64,000 nucleotides of DNA, from NCBI RefSeq assembly GCF_050314555.1, contig NZ_JBNPNH010000001.1:62001-126000 (forward strand). The letters run 5' to 3'. The position numbers and the translations under genes are program-made. This DNA comes from Spyradosoma sp004558035. Lineage in GTDB: Bacteria > Verrucomicrobiota > Verrucomicrobiia > Opitutales > UBA953. This document shows positions 39,931-48,419 of the stretch, one piece after another. Numbering within the stretch: the stretch's first letter is position 1; every line of letters begins with the position of its first letter. The notes under the pieces are model-generated. The model saw only the letters and a list, made by a program, of their open reading frames with translations, had not been told where the DNA came from and did no database searches.

Positions 39931-39938
39931 AAGGAAAA

Positions 39939-40072
39939 GTGATGAGGTGATGGAGTTATGAGGTTATGAAGTTCATGGCATTCGGCTTCGCCGAAAGGAA
40001 TTTTCGAAAACCTTTTTCGCGAAGCGAACAGCAGGCAACTTCATAACCTCATAACTCCATAACTTCATGACC
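39939..40072. repeat. Gene-less inverted-repeat element of the TTATGAGGTTATGAAGTT family
   Basis: Perfect 23-base arms at 39951-39973 and 40037-40059 enclose 63 bases; outer words (GATGAGGTGATGG at left, ATAACTTCATGACC at right) extend the repeat. The inner 19 bases of each arm, GTTATGAGGTTATGAAGTT, are identical to the left inner arm of the element around the four-helix-bundle gene (9969-9987). The core has TTCGGCTTCGCCGAA and TTCGCGAAGCGAA palindromes, the second shared with 13779-13841. It lies between the carbonic anhydrase and the subtilase. Confidence 0.75.
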
Positions 40073-40081
40073 TTCCCCGAC

Positions 40082-41704
40082 ATGTCCTCGCGTGCGAAAA
40101 CCGCTTTCGTTCTCGCCGTCCTGCTCATCGCGGGAACGACGGCGGCGCTTTTCCCGCGCCGAAGCGGAGACTCCGCGACGACGAACGCCGCTGCCGCGAC
40201 GCAGACGGATTCGCCCGAACGCGCGCGGCGGGCCGAAGCGACGCCGGCGGGAACGCGGGCGTTTTCCGGAACTCCCGCGGGAGCGCTTCCGGGCGAAGCC
40301 GTGCTGTTCTTCCGCGACACCGCCGCGCTCGAGGCTTTTCTGAAAAACGCCGCCGCCCGCGGGTTGAAAATTCTCGGCGCCGTTCCCGCGCTGAACGCCG
40401 CGCGCGTTTCCGTCGGAGAGGATTTCGACGCCGCGCGGATTCCCGGCGCGCTCGGCGCGGACTTCAATTTCGCCGTGCGCGTTCCCGCTACGCCGCCGGA
40501 CGCGTTTTCCGACGCGGAGGCGCGCGACGTTTCCGGCGGCCTCGGGCGCGTTCCCGTCGGCGAAAACGCGCTCGCGCAGCTGGGCGTTTCGGAAGAAAAA
40601 CGCGCCGCGAGCTCGCTCGGCGCGGGCGTGAAGATCGCCCTGCTCGACACCGGCGTCTTCGCCGGACACGCTTCGCTCCGGGACGCGAAAATTTCCGTCA
40701 TCGACGTCGCCGGCGGCGCGGCGGACACGGCGGACTCGCTCGCGCACGGCACCGCGGTCGCCTCGCTGATCGCCGGCAACGGCGAAAACGGCGTCTTCGG
40801 CATGGCGGCGAACGCGGATCTTCTCGCCGTGCGCGTCTTCGACGGCGAAGGGAACGCGACGGCGTTCGAGCTCGCGCGCGGTCTCGTCGCCGCCGCGGAC
40901 GCGGGCGCGCGCGTGATCAGCGTCAGCGCTGGGCTCGACGCGGATTCCGCCGTGCTGCGCGCCGCGGTCGAATACGCGCTGCGCGCGGGCGCGACGATCG
41001 TCGCCGCGGCGGGCAACGAAGGCGTGACCGCGTTGTCGTTTCCCGCCGGATACGCGGGCGTGATTTCCGTCGGCGCGGTGGACGGCGCGAACGCGAGCGC
41101 GCCCTTCTCCAACGTCGGCGAAAATCTTTCCGTCGTCGCTCCGGGCGTCGCCGTGACGGCGGCGGGAACGTCCGCCGCGGACGCCGCGACCGCCTTTTCG
41201 GGCACCTCCGCCGCCGCGCCGCTCGTCGCGGGAACGCTCGCCGCCGCGCTCGCGGACTCCGCGGGAACGCTCGGCGCGGACGCGCTCGAAGCGACGGCGG
41301 ACGATTTCGGCGCTCCCGGGCGCGACGCGGAATACGGCGCCGGGCTCGTGAATTTCGAGCGCCTCACGCGGCCCGCCGGCGCGCGCGTCTCCGACGTTTC
41401 CGTGAACGACGTCCATTGCCGCCGCGCCGAGGGCGGGCGCGCCGAGCCCGCGGTCTTCGCCACGATCCAGAACCGCGGGACGCTCTGGGAAGACTGCGCG
41501 TTTTCGTTGCGCATCGTCTTCGCGGACGGCACAATCTCGGCGACGGGCGGCGCGCTGCGGCTTTCCCCCGGAGAATCCGCCGGACGCGGCGCGGGCGTTC
41601 CTGAGGCGCGTCTGCGCGAAGGCGTCCTCGTCGAAGCGAAAATCCTCGACGCCTCCGGCGCCGTCCTTTCCGACCGCTCGCTCCTCCTCCGCTCCGCCGA
41701 CTGA
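40082..41704 (+). CDS. Subtilisin-like serine protease (S8), exported
   Basis: A 540-residue S8 peptidase. The N-terminus (SSRAKTAFVLAVLLIAGTTA) is a signal peptide or anchor; a propeptide-like region (AVLFFRDTAALEAFLKNAAA) precedes the catalytic domain. The triad is intact: KIALLDTGVFAGHAS (Asp), DSLAHGTAVASLIAGN (His) and FSGTSAAAPLVAGTL (Ser), with the oxyanion Asn in AAAGNEGV. A C-terminal domain of about 110 residues after NFERLTRPAG is beta-rich. I start at ATG 40082; the ATG at 40067 lies inside the repeat element and adds only MTFPD. Confidence 0.88.
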   Translation: MSSRAKTAFVLAVLLIAGTTAALFPRRSGDSATTNAAAATQTDSPERARRAEATPAGTRAFSGTPAGALPGEAVLFFRDTAALEAFLKNAAARGLKILGAVPALNAARVSVGEDFDAARIPGALGADFNFAVRVPATPPDAFSDAEARDVSGGLGRVPVGENALAQLGVSEEKRAASSLGAGVKIALLDTGVFAGHASLRDAKISVIDVAGGAADTADSLAHGTAVASLIAGNGENGVFGMAANADLLAVRVFDGEGNATAFELARGLVAAADAGARVISVSAGLDADSAVLRAAVEYALRAGATIVAAAGNEGVTALSFPAGYAGVISVGAVDGANASAPFSNVGENLSVVAPGVAVTAAGTSAADAATAFSGTSAAAPLVAGTLAAALADSAGTLGADALEATADDFGAPGRDAEYGAGLVNFERLTRPAGARVSDVSVNDVHCRRAEGGRAEPAVFATIQNRGTLWEDCAFSLRIVFADGTISATGGALRLSPGESAGRGAGVPEARLREGVLVEAKILDASGAVLSDRSLLLRSAD

Positions 41705-41731
41705 GCGCGCCCGAATTTTTCACCGAAAGCC

Positions 41732-42319
41732 ATGAAGATCAACCTCGTCGCCTGGGCTCACGACTTCGCGCGGGAACGCTTCGCGGAGACGGCGCGCCTT
41801 CCCGAGCCGGCGCTCGCCGTGGACGCGACCGTCGGCAACGGACACGACGCGCTCTTTCTCGCGGAGCTCGTCGGCGCGCGCGGACGCGTCGCGGGCTTCG
41901 ACGTGCAGGCGCCGGCGATCGCGGCGACGCGGGAACGCCTGAGCGCGCACGGACTCTCGGAGCGCGTCGAGCTGCATCTGCGCGGGCACGAAACGATGGC
42001 GGAAACGCTCGGCGCGGCCTGGCGCGGACGGACGCGCGCCGTCTTCTTCAATCTAGGATATCTGCCGAAAAGCGACCGCGGAACGGCGACGCGCCCCGAG
42101 ACGACCTTGCCCGCGCTCGACGCCGCGTGGTCGCTGCTCGCGCCGGGCGGCTTCATTTCGCTGACGGTCTACACGCGCCATGCGGGCGGCTTCGAGGAGT
42201 CCGCGCGCGTCGCGGAATGGCTCGAAAAGACGCGTTCCCGCGCGGAAGTGCTCGCCCTGGGCGCGCACAATCCCGTCGAACCCTGGTGGGCGGGAGTGAC
42301 GAAACCCTTTGAGCGCTGA
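41732..42319 (+). CDS. MnmM (YtqB)-like tRNA methyltransferase
   Basis: A 195-residue class I SAM-dependent methyltransferase of the rRNA_methylase (YtqB) family; the Bacillus member, MnmM, completes mnm5s2U in tRNA. SAM-binding motif I is VDATVGNGHDALFLAELVGA, with GFDVQAPAIAATRERL as motif II and FFNLGYLPKSDRG (NLGYLP is characteristic) as the catalytic loop. The end, EPWWAGVTKPFE, is shortened compared with the PPxxxxIEK-type tail. It starts 27 bases after the subtilase stop. Confidence 0.82.
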   Translation: MKINLVAWAHDFARERFAETARLPEPALAVDATVGNGHDALFLAELVGARGRVAGFDVQAPAIAATRERLSAHGLSERVELHLRGHETMAETLGAAWRGRTRAVFFNLGYLPKSDRGTATRPETTLPALDAAWSLLAPGGFISLTVYTRHAGGFEESARVAEWLEKTRSRAEVLALGAHNPVEPWWAGVTKPFER

Positions 42320-42385
42320 CGACGCATTACCGCCTTGCCTCGCGGGGGCGTTTCGGGGAAAATCGCGGTTTTAATTCTATCCGTC

Positions 42386-45300
42386 ATGAAGCGCATCTTC
42401 GTCGAAAAAAAATCCGCCTTCCGCGAACAGACAAACCACGTCCTCCAGGACCTCCGCGAATCGCTCGGGCTGCCCGGGCTCTCCTCTCTGCGCATCGCGC
42501 AGCGCTACGACGTGGACGGGCTCTCCGACGCCGATTTCCGCAAGACGCTCCCGACCGTGTTCGCCGAGCCGCAGACGGACGACGTCTTCGAAGACGCGCT
42601 CCCGTGCACCGAGGGCGACCGCGTGTTCGCCGTCGAATACCTGCCGGGGCAGTTCGACCAGCGCGCGGATTCCGCCGCGCAGTGCGTGCAGATGCTCACG
42701 CTCGGCGAGCGCCCGCTCATCGCCTCCGCGCGCGTGTACGTGCTCGGCGGCGAAATTTCCGACGACGATCTCGCGCGCGTCAAGGCCTACCTCATCAATC
42801 CCGTGGACTCGCGCGAGGCCTCGCTCGCCGTTCCCGCGACGCTGAAGCCGAACGTTCCCGCGCCGCAGCCGATTCCCGTGCTCGAAGGCTTCACGAAGAA
42901 GTCCGACGCCGAGCTCGCCGCGCTGCGCAAGGAGCTCGGGCTCGCGATGAGCGACGCCGACGTCGCCTTCGTCCGCCGCTACTACGCCGAAGACGAGCGC
43001 CGCGACCCGACGCTCACGGAAATCCGCGTGCTCGACACCTACTGGTCCGACCACTGCCGGCACACCACTTTTCTCACGCGTCTGAACAGCGTTTCGTTCG
43101 ACGCCTCGCCGCTGCTCGCGCCCGTCGAAAAGGCGTGGAAAAAATACCGCGAGCTGCGCGAATCGCTCGGTCGCGCGGACAAGACCGTCTGCCTCATGGA
43201 CGTCGCGCTGCTCGCCATGCGCGAGCTGAAAAAGCAGGGCAAGCTCGACGACCTTGAAGTCTCCGAGGAGATCAACGCCGCCTCCATCGTCGTTCCCGTC
43301 ACGATCGACGGCAGGACGGAGGACTGGCTCGTGATGTTCAAGAACGAGACGCACAACCACCCGACGGAAATCGAGCCCTTCGGCGGCGCAGCGACCTGCC
43401 TCGGCGGCGCGATCCGCGACCCGCTTTCCGGCCGCAGCTACGTTTACCAGGCGATGCGCGTGACGGGCGCCGCCGACCCGCGCGCGCCGTTCTCGAAGAC
43501 GCTCCCGGGCAAGCTCCCGCAGCGCAAGATCGTCCGCGGCGCGGCGCAAGGCTATTCCTCCTACGGCAACCAGATCGGGCTCGCCACGGGCATGGTGCAC
43601 GAAGTCTATCACCCGGGCTACGTCGCGAAGCGCCTCGAAATCGGCGCCGTCGTCGCCGCGGGACCGAAGGAAAACGTCGTGCGCGGCACGCCCGCTCCCG
43701 GCGACATCATCGTCCTCGTCGGCGGGCGCACGGGGCGCGACGGCATCGGCGGCGCGACCGGCTCTTCCAAGGAGCACACGGAAAAGGCGCTCGAAAACAG
43801 CGCCGAAGTGCAGAAGGGTGACGCGCCGACGGAGCGCAAGCTGCAGCGCCTCTTCCGCGATCCCGCGGTCTCGAAGCTCATCAAGCGCTGCAACGACTTC
43901 GGCGCGGGCGGCGTCTCCGTGGCGATCGGCGAACTCGCGCCCTCGCTCGACATTCATCTCGACCGCGTTCCGCGCAAATACGAGGGGCTGAACGGCACCG
44001 AGCTCGCGATCTCCGAATCGCAGGAACGCATGGCGATCGTCATCGCACCCGAAGACCTGGAAAAATTCCGCGCCGCCGCCGACCGCGAAAACCTCGAATC
44101 CACGCACGTCGCGGACGTCACCGACACCGGCCGCCTGCGCATGTACTGGCAGGGCTCCGCGATCGTCGATCTGCGTCGTGAATTTCTGGATACGAACGGC
44201 GCAACGCAGGAGGCGGACGCGCACGTCTCCGCGCCCGATCCCGTCGCCAATCCCTTCATGCCCAAGCCGCTCCTCGACGGGAACGCGAAGGCGACCTGGC
44301 TCAACCTGCTCGGCGACCTCCGCTGCTGCGGCCAGCGCGGCCTCGTGGAGCGCTTCGACGCGTCCATCGGCGCGGGAACGGTGCTGCATCCCTTCGGCGG
44401 AAAGACGCAGACGACGCCCGTCGAAGCCATGGCGGCGAAGATACCCGTGCTCGAAGGCGAGACGGACGACTGCACGCTGATGAGCTTCGGCTTCGACCCG
44501 ACGCTCTCGAGCTGGTCGCCGGCGCACGGCGCGGCGTTCGCGGTCGTCGATTCCGTCGCGCGCCTCGTCGCCGCGGGCGGCGATCCCGCGCGGGCGCGGC
44601 TGACGCTGCAGGAATATTTCGAAAAGCTCGGCGACGATCCGAAGCGCTGGGGCAAGCCGCTCGCCGCGCTGCTCGGCGCGTTCACGGCGCAGCTCGAGCT
44701 CGGCAACGGCGCGATCGGCGGCAAGGACTCGATGTCCGGCTCGTTCAAGAATCTCGACGTGCCGCCGACGCTCGTCTCCTTCGCGATCGTTCCCGCGAAG
44801 GCCTCGCAGGTCATTTCTCCGGAGTTCAAGAAAATCGGCTCCAAAATCGTCTACGTTCCCGCGAAGCTCACGGCGGACCAGATGCCCGACTGGGCGGACC
44901 TGCGCGCGAAGCTCGCGAAGATTCACGCGCTCGCGCTCGAAGGAAAAATCCTCGCCGCGCGCACGATCCGCGAAGGCGGCAAGGCCGCCGCGCTGACGGA
45001 AATGGCGCTCGGCAACGAAATCGGCGTCCGCCTCGCGACCGCGCCGGACGAAGCGTTCTTCGCCGTCGAACACGGCGCGTGGATTCTCGAAGTCGCCGCG
45101 GACGAAGCGCTCGACGGGCTCGAACACGTCGTGCTCGGCGAAACGCAGGCCGCGCCCGAAGCGAGCTGGGACGGCGGCGCGCTCCCGCTCTCCGACATGC
45201 GCGACGCGTGGGAATACGCGCTCGAAACGGTGTTCCCGACGCGCGCCGCTCCCGCCGACACCGCGCCCGCGCCGCAGACGTTCTCCTTCGCGGACCGCTC

Positions 45301-46132
45301 CGGCGTTCCCGCGCACTCGAAGATCGTCGTCGCGAAGCCGCGCGTGCTCATTCCCGTGTTCCCGGGCTCGAACTGCGAATACGACACCGCGCGCGCCTTC
45401 CGCGAAGCCGGCGCCGAGCCGGAAATCTTCGTCGTCCGCAACCTTTCCGCCGCCGCCGTCGACGAGTCGCTGCGCGCGCTCGCGGAAAAAATTTCCAAGA
45501 CGCAGATTCTCATGATTCCGGGCGGATTCTCCGCGGGCGACGAGCCCGACGGCTCCGGCAAATTCATCGCCGCCGTCTTCCGCAATCCCGCCGTGAAGGA
45601 CGCCACGAACGCGCTCGTGAAGGAGCGCGACGGCCTCATTCTCGGCATCTGCAACGGCTTCCAGGCGCTCATCAAGCTCGGGCTCGTACCCTTCGGCGAA
45701 ATCCGCGACATGGACGCGAGCTGCCCGACGCTGTTCCACAACCGCATCGGCCGCCACATTTCGCGCTACGTGCACACGCGCGTCGCGTCCGTGAAGTCTC
45801 CGTGGCTCGCGAACGTGAACGTCGGCGACGTGTTCACAGTTCCCGCCTCGCACGGCGAAGGCAACTTCACGGCGTCGCCGGAGACGGTCGCGCGGCTCGC
45901 GGCGAACGGCCAGATCGCGTTCCAGTACTGCACGGCGGCGGGAACGCCGAGCTACGACATCGCGTGCAATCCGAACGGCTCCTGCCAGGCGATCGAGGGC
46001 ATTCTTTCGCCGGACGGCCGCGTGCTCGGCAAGATGGGGCACTCGGAACGCCGCGGCGCGAACGTCGGCAAGAACATCCCCGGCAACAAGAACCAGCCGC
46101 TCTTCGCCGCCGGCGTCGCCTACTTCGCGTAA
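42386..46132 (+). CDS. purL: Phosphoribosylformylglycinamidine synthase (large single-chain)
   Basis: A 1248-residue FGAM synthase, step 4 of purine synthesis, uniting synthetase and glutaminase in one chain. TYWSDHCRHTTFLTRL and FKNETHNHPTEIEPFGGAAT mark the ATP-binding synthetase half, RGAAQGYSSYGNQIGLATGM the core, and GAIGGKDSMSGSF the second half. The C-terminal class I amidotransferase domain starts at VLIPVFPGSNCEYDTARAF; GICNGFQALIKLGL has the nucleophile Cys and PASHGEGNF the His. ATG 42386 gives the family start MKRIFVEKK. No separate purQ or purS is needed. Confidence 0.95.
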   Translation: MKRIFVEKKSAFREQTNHVLQDLRESLGLPGLSSLRIAQRYDVDGLSDADFRKTLPTVFAEPQTDDVFEDALPCTEGDRVFAVEYLPGQFDQRADSAAQCVQMLTLGERPLIASARVYVLGGEISDDDLARVKAYLINPVDSREASLAVPATLKPNVPAPQPIPVLEGFTKKSDAELAALRKELGLAMSDADVAFVRRYYAEDERRDPTLTEIRVLDTYWSDHCRHTTFLTRLNSVSFDASPLLAPVEKAWKKYRELRESLGRADKTVCLMDVALLAMRELKKQGKLDDLEVSEEINAASIVVPVTIDGRTEDWLVMFKNETHNHPTEIEPFGGAATCLGGAIRDPLSGRSYVYQAMRVTGAADPRAPFSKTLPGKLPQRKIVRGAAQGYSSYGNQIGLATGMVHEVYHPGYVAKRLEIGAVVAAGPKENVVRGTPAPGDIIVLVGGRTGRDGIGGATGSSKEHTEKALENSAEVQKGDAPTERKLQRLFRDPAVSKLIKRCNDFGAGGVSVAIGELAPSLDIHLDRVPRKYEGLNGTELAISESQERMAIVIAPEDLEKFRAAADRENLESTHVADVTDTGRLRMYWQGSAIVDLRREFLDTNGATQEADAHVSAPDPVANPFMPKPLLDGNAKATWLNLLGDLRCCGQRGLVERFDASIGAGTVLHPFGGKTQTTPVEAMAAKIPVLEGETDDCTLMSFGFDPTLSSWSPAHGAAFAVVDSVARLVAAGGDPARARLTLQEYFEKLGDDPKRWGKPLAALLGAFTAQLELGNGAIGGKDSMSGSFKNLDVPPTLVSFAIVPAKASQVISPEFKKIGSKIVYVPAKLTADQMPDWADLRAKLAKIHALALEGKILAARTIREGGKAAALTEMALGNEIGVRLATAPDEAFFAVEHGAWILEVAADEALDGLEHVVLGETQAAPEASWDGGALPLSDMRDAWEYALETVFPTRAAPADTAPAPQTFSFADRSGVPAHSKIVVAKPRVLIPVFPGSNCEYDTARAFREAGAEPEIFVVRNLSAAAVDESLRALAEKISKTQILMIPGGFSAGDEPDGSGKFIAAVFRNPAVKDATNALVKERDGLILGICNGFQALIKLGLVPFGEIRDMDASCPTLFHNRIGRHISRYVHTRVASVKSPWLANVNVGDVFTVPASHGEGNFTASPETVARLAANGQIAFQYCTAAGTPSYDIACNPNGSCQAIEGILSPDGRVLGKMGHSERRGANVGKNIPGNKNQPLFAAGVAYFA

Positions 46133-46155
46133 CCGGCGCGGGAACGCCCTCTTCC

Positions 46156-46183
46156 GGGACGGAGAGTTTAGCTCTCCGTTCCC
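46156..46183. other. Hairpin after purL
   Basis: GGGACGGAGAG, loop TTTAG, CTCTCCGTTCCC: an 11-bp stem with one bulged base, 24 bases after the purL stop. No T-tract follows, so it is more likely an RNA-stabilising or REP-like palindrome than an intrinsic terminator. Its right arm is itself a GTTCCCGC copy. Confidence 0.55.
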
Positions 46184-46266
46184 GCGGCTCGGCGTCGGAT
46201 TTCGCCGGCGCGGGCTCAGTTTTACCTCGCGTTCCCGCGCGCGGCGGGATTTTAATTGTCGGCACC

Positions 46267-47190
46267 ATGATGACGACCTTCGAAAAAGACGGACACACCT
46301 TCCAGCAATGGCGCGTCGGCGCCTCCACGTTCACGGCGTGCATGACGCGCGGCGCCCGGCTCATGAGCTGGGACGTCGAAGTCGCGGGAACGCGCCGCGG
46401 CGTGATCCGCTGGCCCGAAAACGCGGATTTCTCCAACTACCGCAAGATCCGCGGCGGCAACCCGATTCTGTTCCCGTTCATGGGGCGCAACTACGCCGAC
46501 GGCAAAAAGTTCTTCTGGAAAAATCCCGGCGACGGCGTCGTGCGCCCGATGCCGCAGCACGGTTTCGCCGTGGACGGCGCGTTCGAAATCGTCGAGGCGA
46601 CGGAAAATTCCGTCCGCGCGAAGTTCCTGCCTTCCGCCGACGCGCGCGAGGGCTATCCGTTCGACTACGAATTTTTCGTCACCTACCGCTTTTCGGAGCT
46701 CGCGCTCACCTGCGAGTTCGAGCTCGTCAACCGCGGCGACGTGCGCGTTCCGTGGTGCGCGGGGCACCATTTCTACTTCACGCTCCCGTGGCACGCGGGG
46801 CTGACGCGCAAGGACTACGCGCTGAAGATCGACGCGAAGAAATTCTGGCATCACGACGGCGACGGCAGACTCGTCAAGGCGGACGCGCCGAAGGAGCCGA
46901 TCACGTTCGGCGATCCCGCGATCTGCGACCTCATCTACACGAAGCTGAAGACGAACCGCGTGGCGTTCGGCCCGAAGAACGGCGAGGAAAACGTCGTCGT
47001 GCGCGTCGGCGACAACGAGGCGCCATCGGCGTGGACGACCGTCGTGACCTGGTCCGAGAGCGAGGACGCGCCGTTCTACTGCGTCGAGCCGTGGATGGGC
47101 GCGCCGAACAGCACGGAGCACGGGAACGGCCTGCACTTCGTGGAACCCGGCGCGAGCGAGGTCTTCAAGGTCTCCGTCGCGCTGGAATGA
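46267..47190 (+). CDS. Aldose epimerase family protein
   Basis: A 307-residue protein of the galactose-mutarotase fold. Landmarks: the N-terminal ACMTRGARLMSWDVEV, GGNPILFPFMGRNYADGK, MPQHGFAVDGAFEIVEA with one active-site His, PWCAGHHFYFTLPWHAG with the second and CVEPWMGAPNSTEHG with the catalytic Glu. The last motif and the length resemble LacX/YeaD-like aldose-1-epimerase relatives, so the substrate may be a sugar or sugar-phosphate other than galactose. It is preceded by a hairpin and a 134-base spacer, followed after 25 bases by hemW. Confidence 0.82.
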   Translation: MMTTFEKDGHTFQQWRVGASTFTACMTRGARLMSWDVEVAGTRRGVIRWPENADFSNYRKIRGGNPILFPFMGRNYADGKKFFWKNPGDGVVRPMPQHGFAVDGAFEIVEATENSVRAKFLPSADAREGYPFDYEFFVTYRFSELALTCEFELVNRGDVRVPWCAGHHFYFTLPWHAGLTRKDYALKIDAKKFWHHDGDGRLVKADAPKEPITFGDPAICDLIYTKLKTNRVAFGPKNGEENVVVRVGDNEAPSAWTTVVTWSESEDAPFYCVEPWMGAPNSTEHGNGLHFVEPGASEVFKVSVALE

Positions 47191-47215
47191 CGTTCCCGCG
47201 CACGGCGCACGACGC

Positions 47216-48388
47216 ATGACGAATCCGCCGCCGCTCGGGCTCTACGTCCACGTGCCGTTCTGCGGGAACGCCTGCGACTACTGCGCGTTCTACAAGGAAG
47301 CGCCGCGCCGCGAGGCGATCGACGCGTGGCTCGCGGGCGTGGAGCGCGAAATCGGGCTCGCGCCGCTCCCGCGCCCGGCGCGGACGTTCTTCGTCGGCGG
47401 CGGCACGCCCGGCGTGCTGACGGCGCGCGATTTCGAAAAGCTCGGCGAAACGCTGCTGCGCGCCAACGGCGGGAACGCTCCCGAAGAATGGACGGTGGAG
47501 CTCGCGCCGCCGAGCGTCCGCGCGGACAAGCTGCGCGCGCTGCGTGGGCTCGGCGTGAACCGGATTTCCCTCGGCGTGCAGTCCTTCGACGCGGCGACGC
47601 TCGCCCTGCTCGGCAGACGCTGCGCCCCGAAAAAAATCTTCGAGGCTTACGACGCCGTCCGCGCGGCGGGCTTCGACAACGTGAATTTCGATCTGATCTT
47701 CGCCGTTCCCGGCGAGGCGCGTTCCCGCTGGCGCGCGGATCTGGCGCAGGCGGTCGCGCTCGCGCCCGAGCATCTTTCCGCCTACTGTCTCATGCTCGAA
47801 GAGGACGCGCCGCTGCTCGCGCGGCTGAAAAATTCGCCCGCCTTCGATCCCGCGGAAAAATCGCCCGAGCGCGAGGCGGAGCTTTATCTCGAAACCTGGG
47901 AGACGCTCGCGCGCGCCGGCTACGCGCAGTACGAAGTCGCGAACCACGCACGCGCGGGAAAAGCGTGTAAGCACAATCTGAATACGTGGCGCATGGGCGA
48001 ATGGCTCGGCTACGGCCCCGCCGCGGCGTCGCAGTGCGGCGGCAGGCGCTTCGCGAATCCCGCGGATCTGTCGCGCTGGCTCGACGCGCTCGCGGACGGC
48101 GTTCCCGCGCGGACGGACGTCGTCGAGCTCGACGCCGCGACGCTCTTCGCCGACGCGCTCGTCTTCGGGCTACGCATGAACGAAGGCGTGAATCCGCCCG
48201 CGCTCGCGCGGCGCTTCTTCGGCGACGCGGCGCGCGTTCCCGCGAAGCTTGCGGCGCTCGCGGAAAACCTGCGCGAGGAAGGCTATCTCGCCGAAAATCT
48301 TCCCGCGGGAACGCTCGCGCTGAACGCGCGCGGTCTGCTCGTCGCGGACGCCGTGGGCGCGGAAGTCCTCGCCGCGCTCGACGATTGA
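47216..48388 (+). CDS. hemW: Radical SAM heme chaperone HemW
   Basis: A 390-residue HemW (formerly oxygen-independent coproporphyrinogen oxidase-like) protein. The radical-SAM cluster motif is CGNACDYC in LYVHVPFCGNACDYCAFY (Cys-x3-Cys-x2-Cys). TFFVGGGTPGVL, GVNRISLGVQSFDAATLALL and AYCLMLEEDAPL follow, and a winged-helix-like C-terminus has GLRMNEGVN. It lacks the extra N-terminal Cys and residues of true HemN, and therefore probably inserts heme into respiratory proteins. Confidence 0.9.
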   Translation: MTNPPPLGLYVHVPFCGNACDYCAFYKEAPRREAIDAWLAGVEREIGLAPLPRPARTFFVGGGTPGVLTARDFEKLGETLLRANGGNAPEEWTVELAPPSVRADKLRALRGLGVNRISLGVQSFDAATLALLGRRCAPKKIFEAYDAVRAAGFDNVNFDLIFAVPGEARSRWRADLAQAVALAPEHLSAYCLMLEEDAPLLARLKNSPAFDPAEKSPEREAELYLETWETLARAGYAQYEVANHARAGKACKHNLNTWRMGEWLGYGPAAASQCGGRRFANPADLSRWLDALADGVPARTDVVELDAATLFADALVFGLRMNEGVNPPALARRFFGDAARVPAKLAALAENLREEGYLAENLPAGTLALNARGLLVADAVGAEVLAALDD

Positions 48389-48419
48389 GGCGGAGGGGCT
48401 TCGCGCGACGCGCGGGGCG

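Noticed and set aside
39939..40072. The inverted-repeat element as a simple transcription terminator
   Set aside because: There is no T-tract after either arm, and the same arms flank a gene elsewhere, so a mobile-element origin explains it better.
40067..40081. ATG 40067 as start of the subtilase
   Set aside because: It lies inside the inverted-repeat element and adds only five residues before the natural signal-peptide start at 40082.
42377..46042. A 1221-codon open frame antisense to purL, and similar long antisense frames across sdaAA, murA, hrpB and argJ
   Set aside because: In GC-rich coding DNA the antisense frame in register with a high-GC third position stays open by chance. These translations are Arg/Glu/Val-rich without motifs, while the sense frames encode recognised enzymes.
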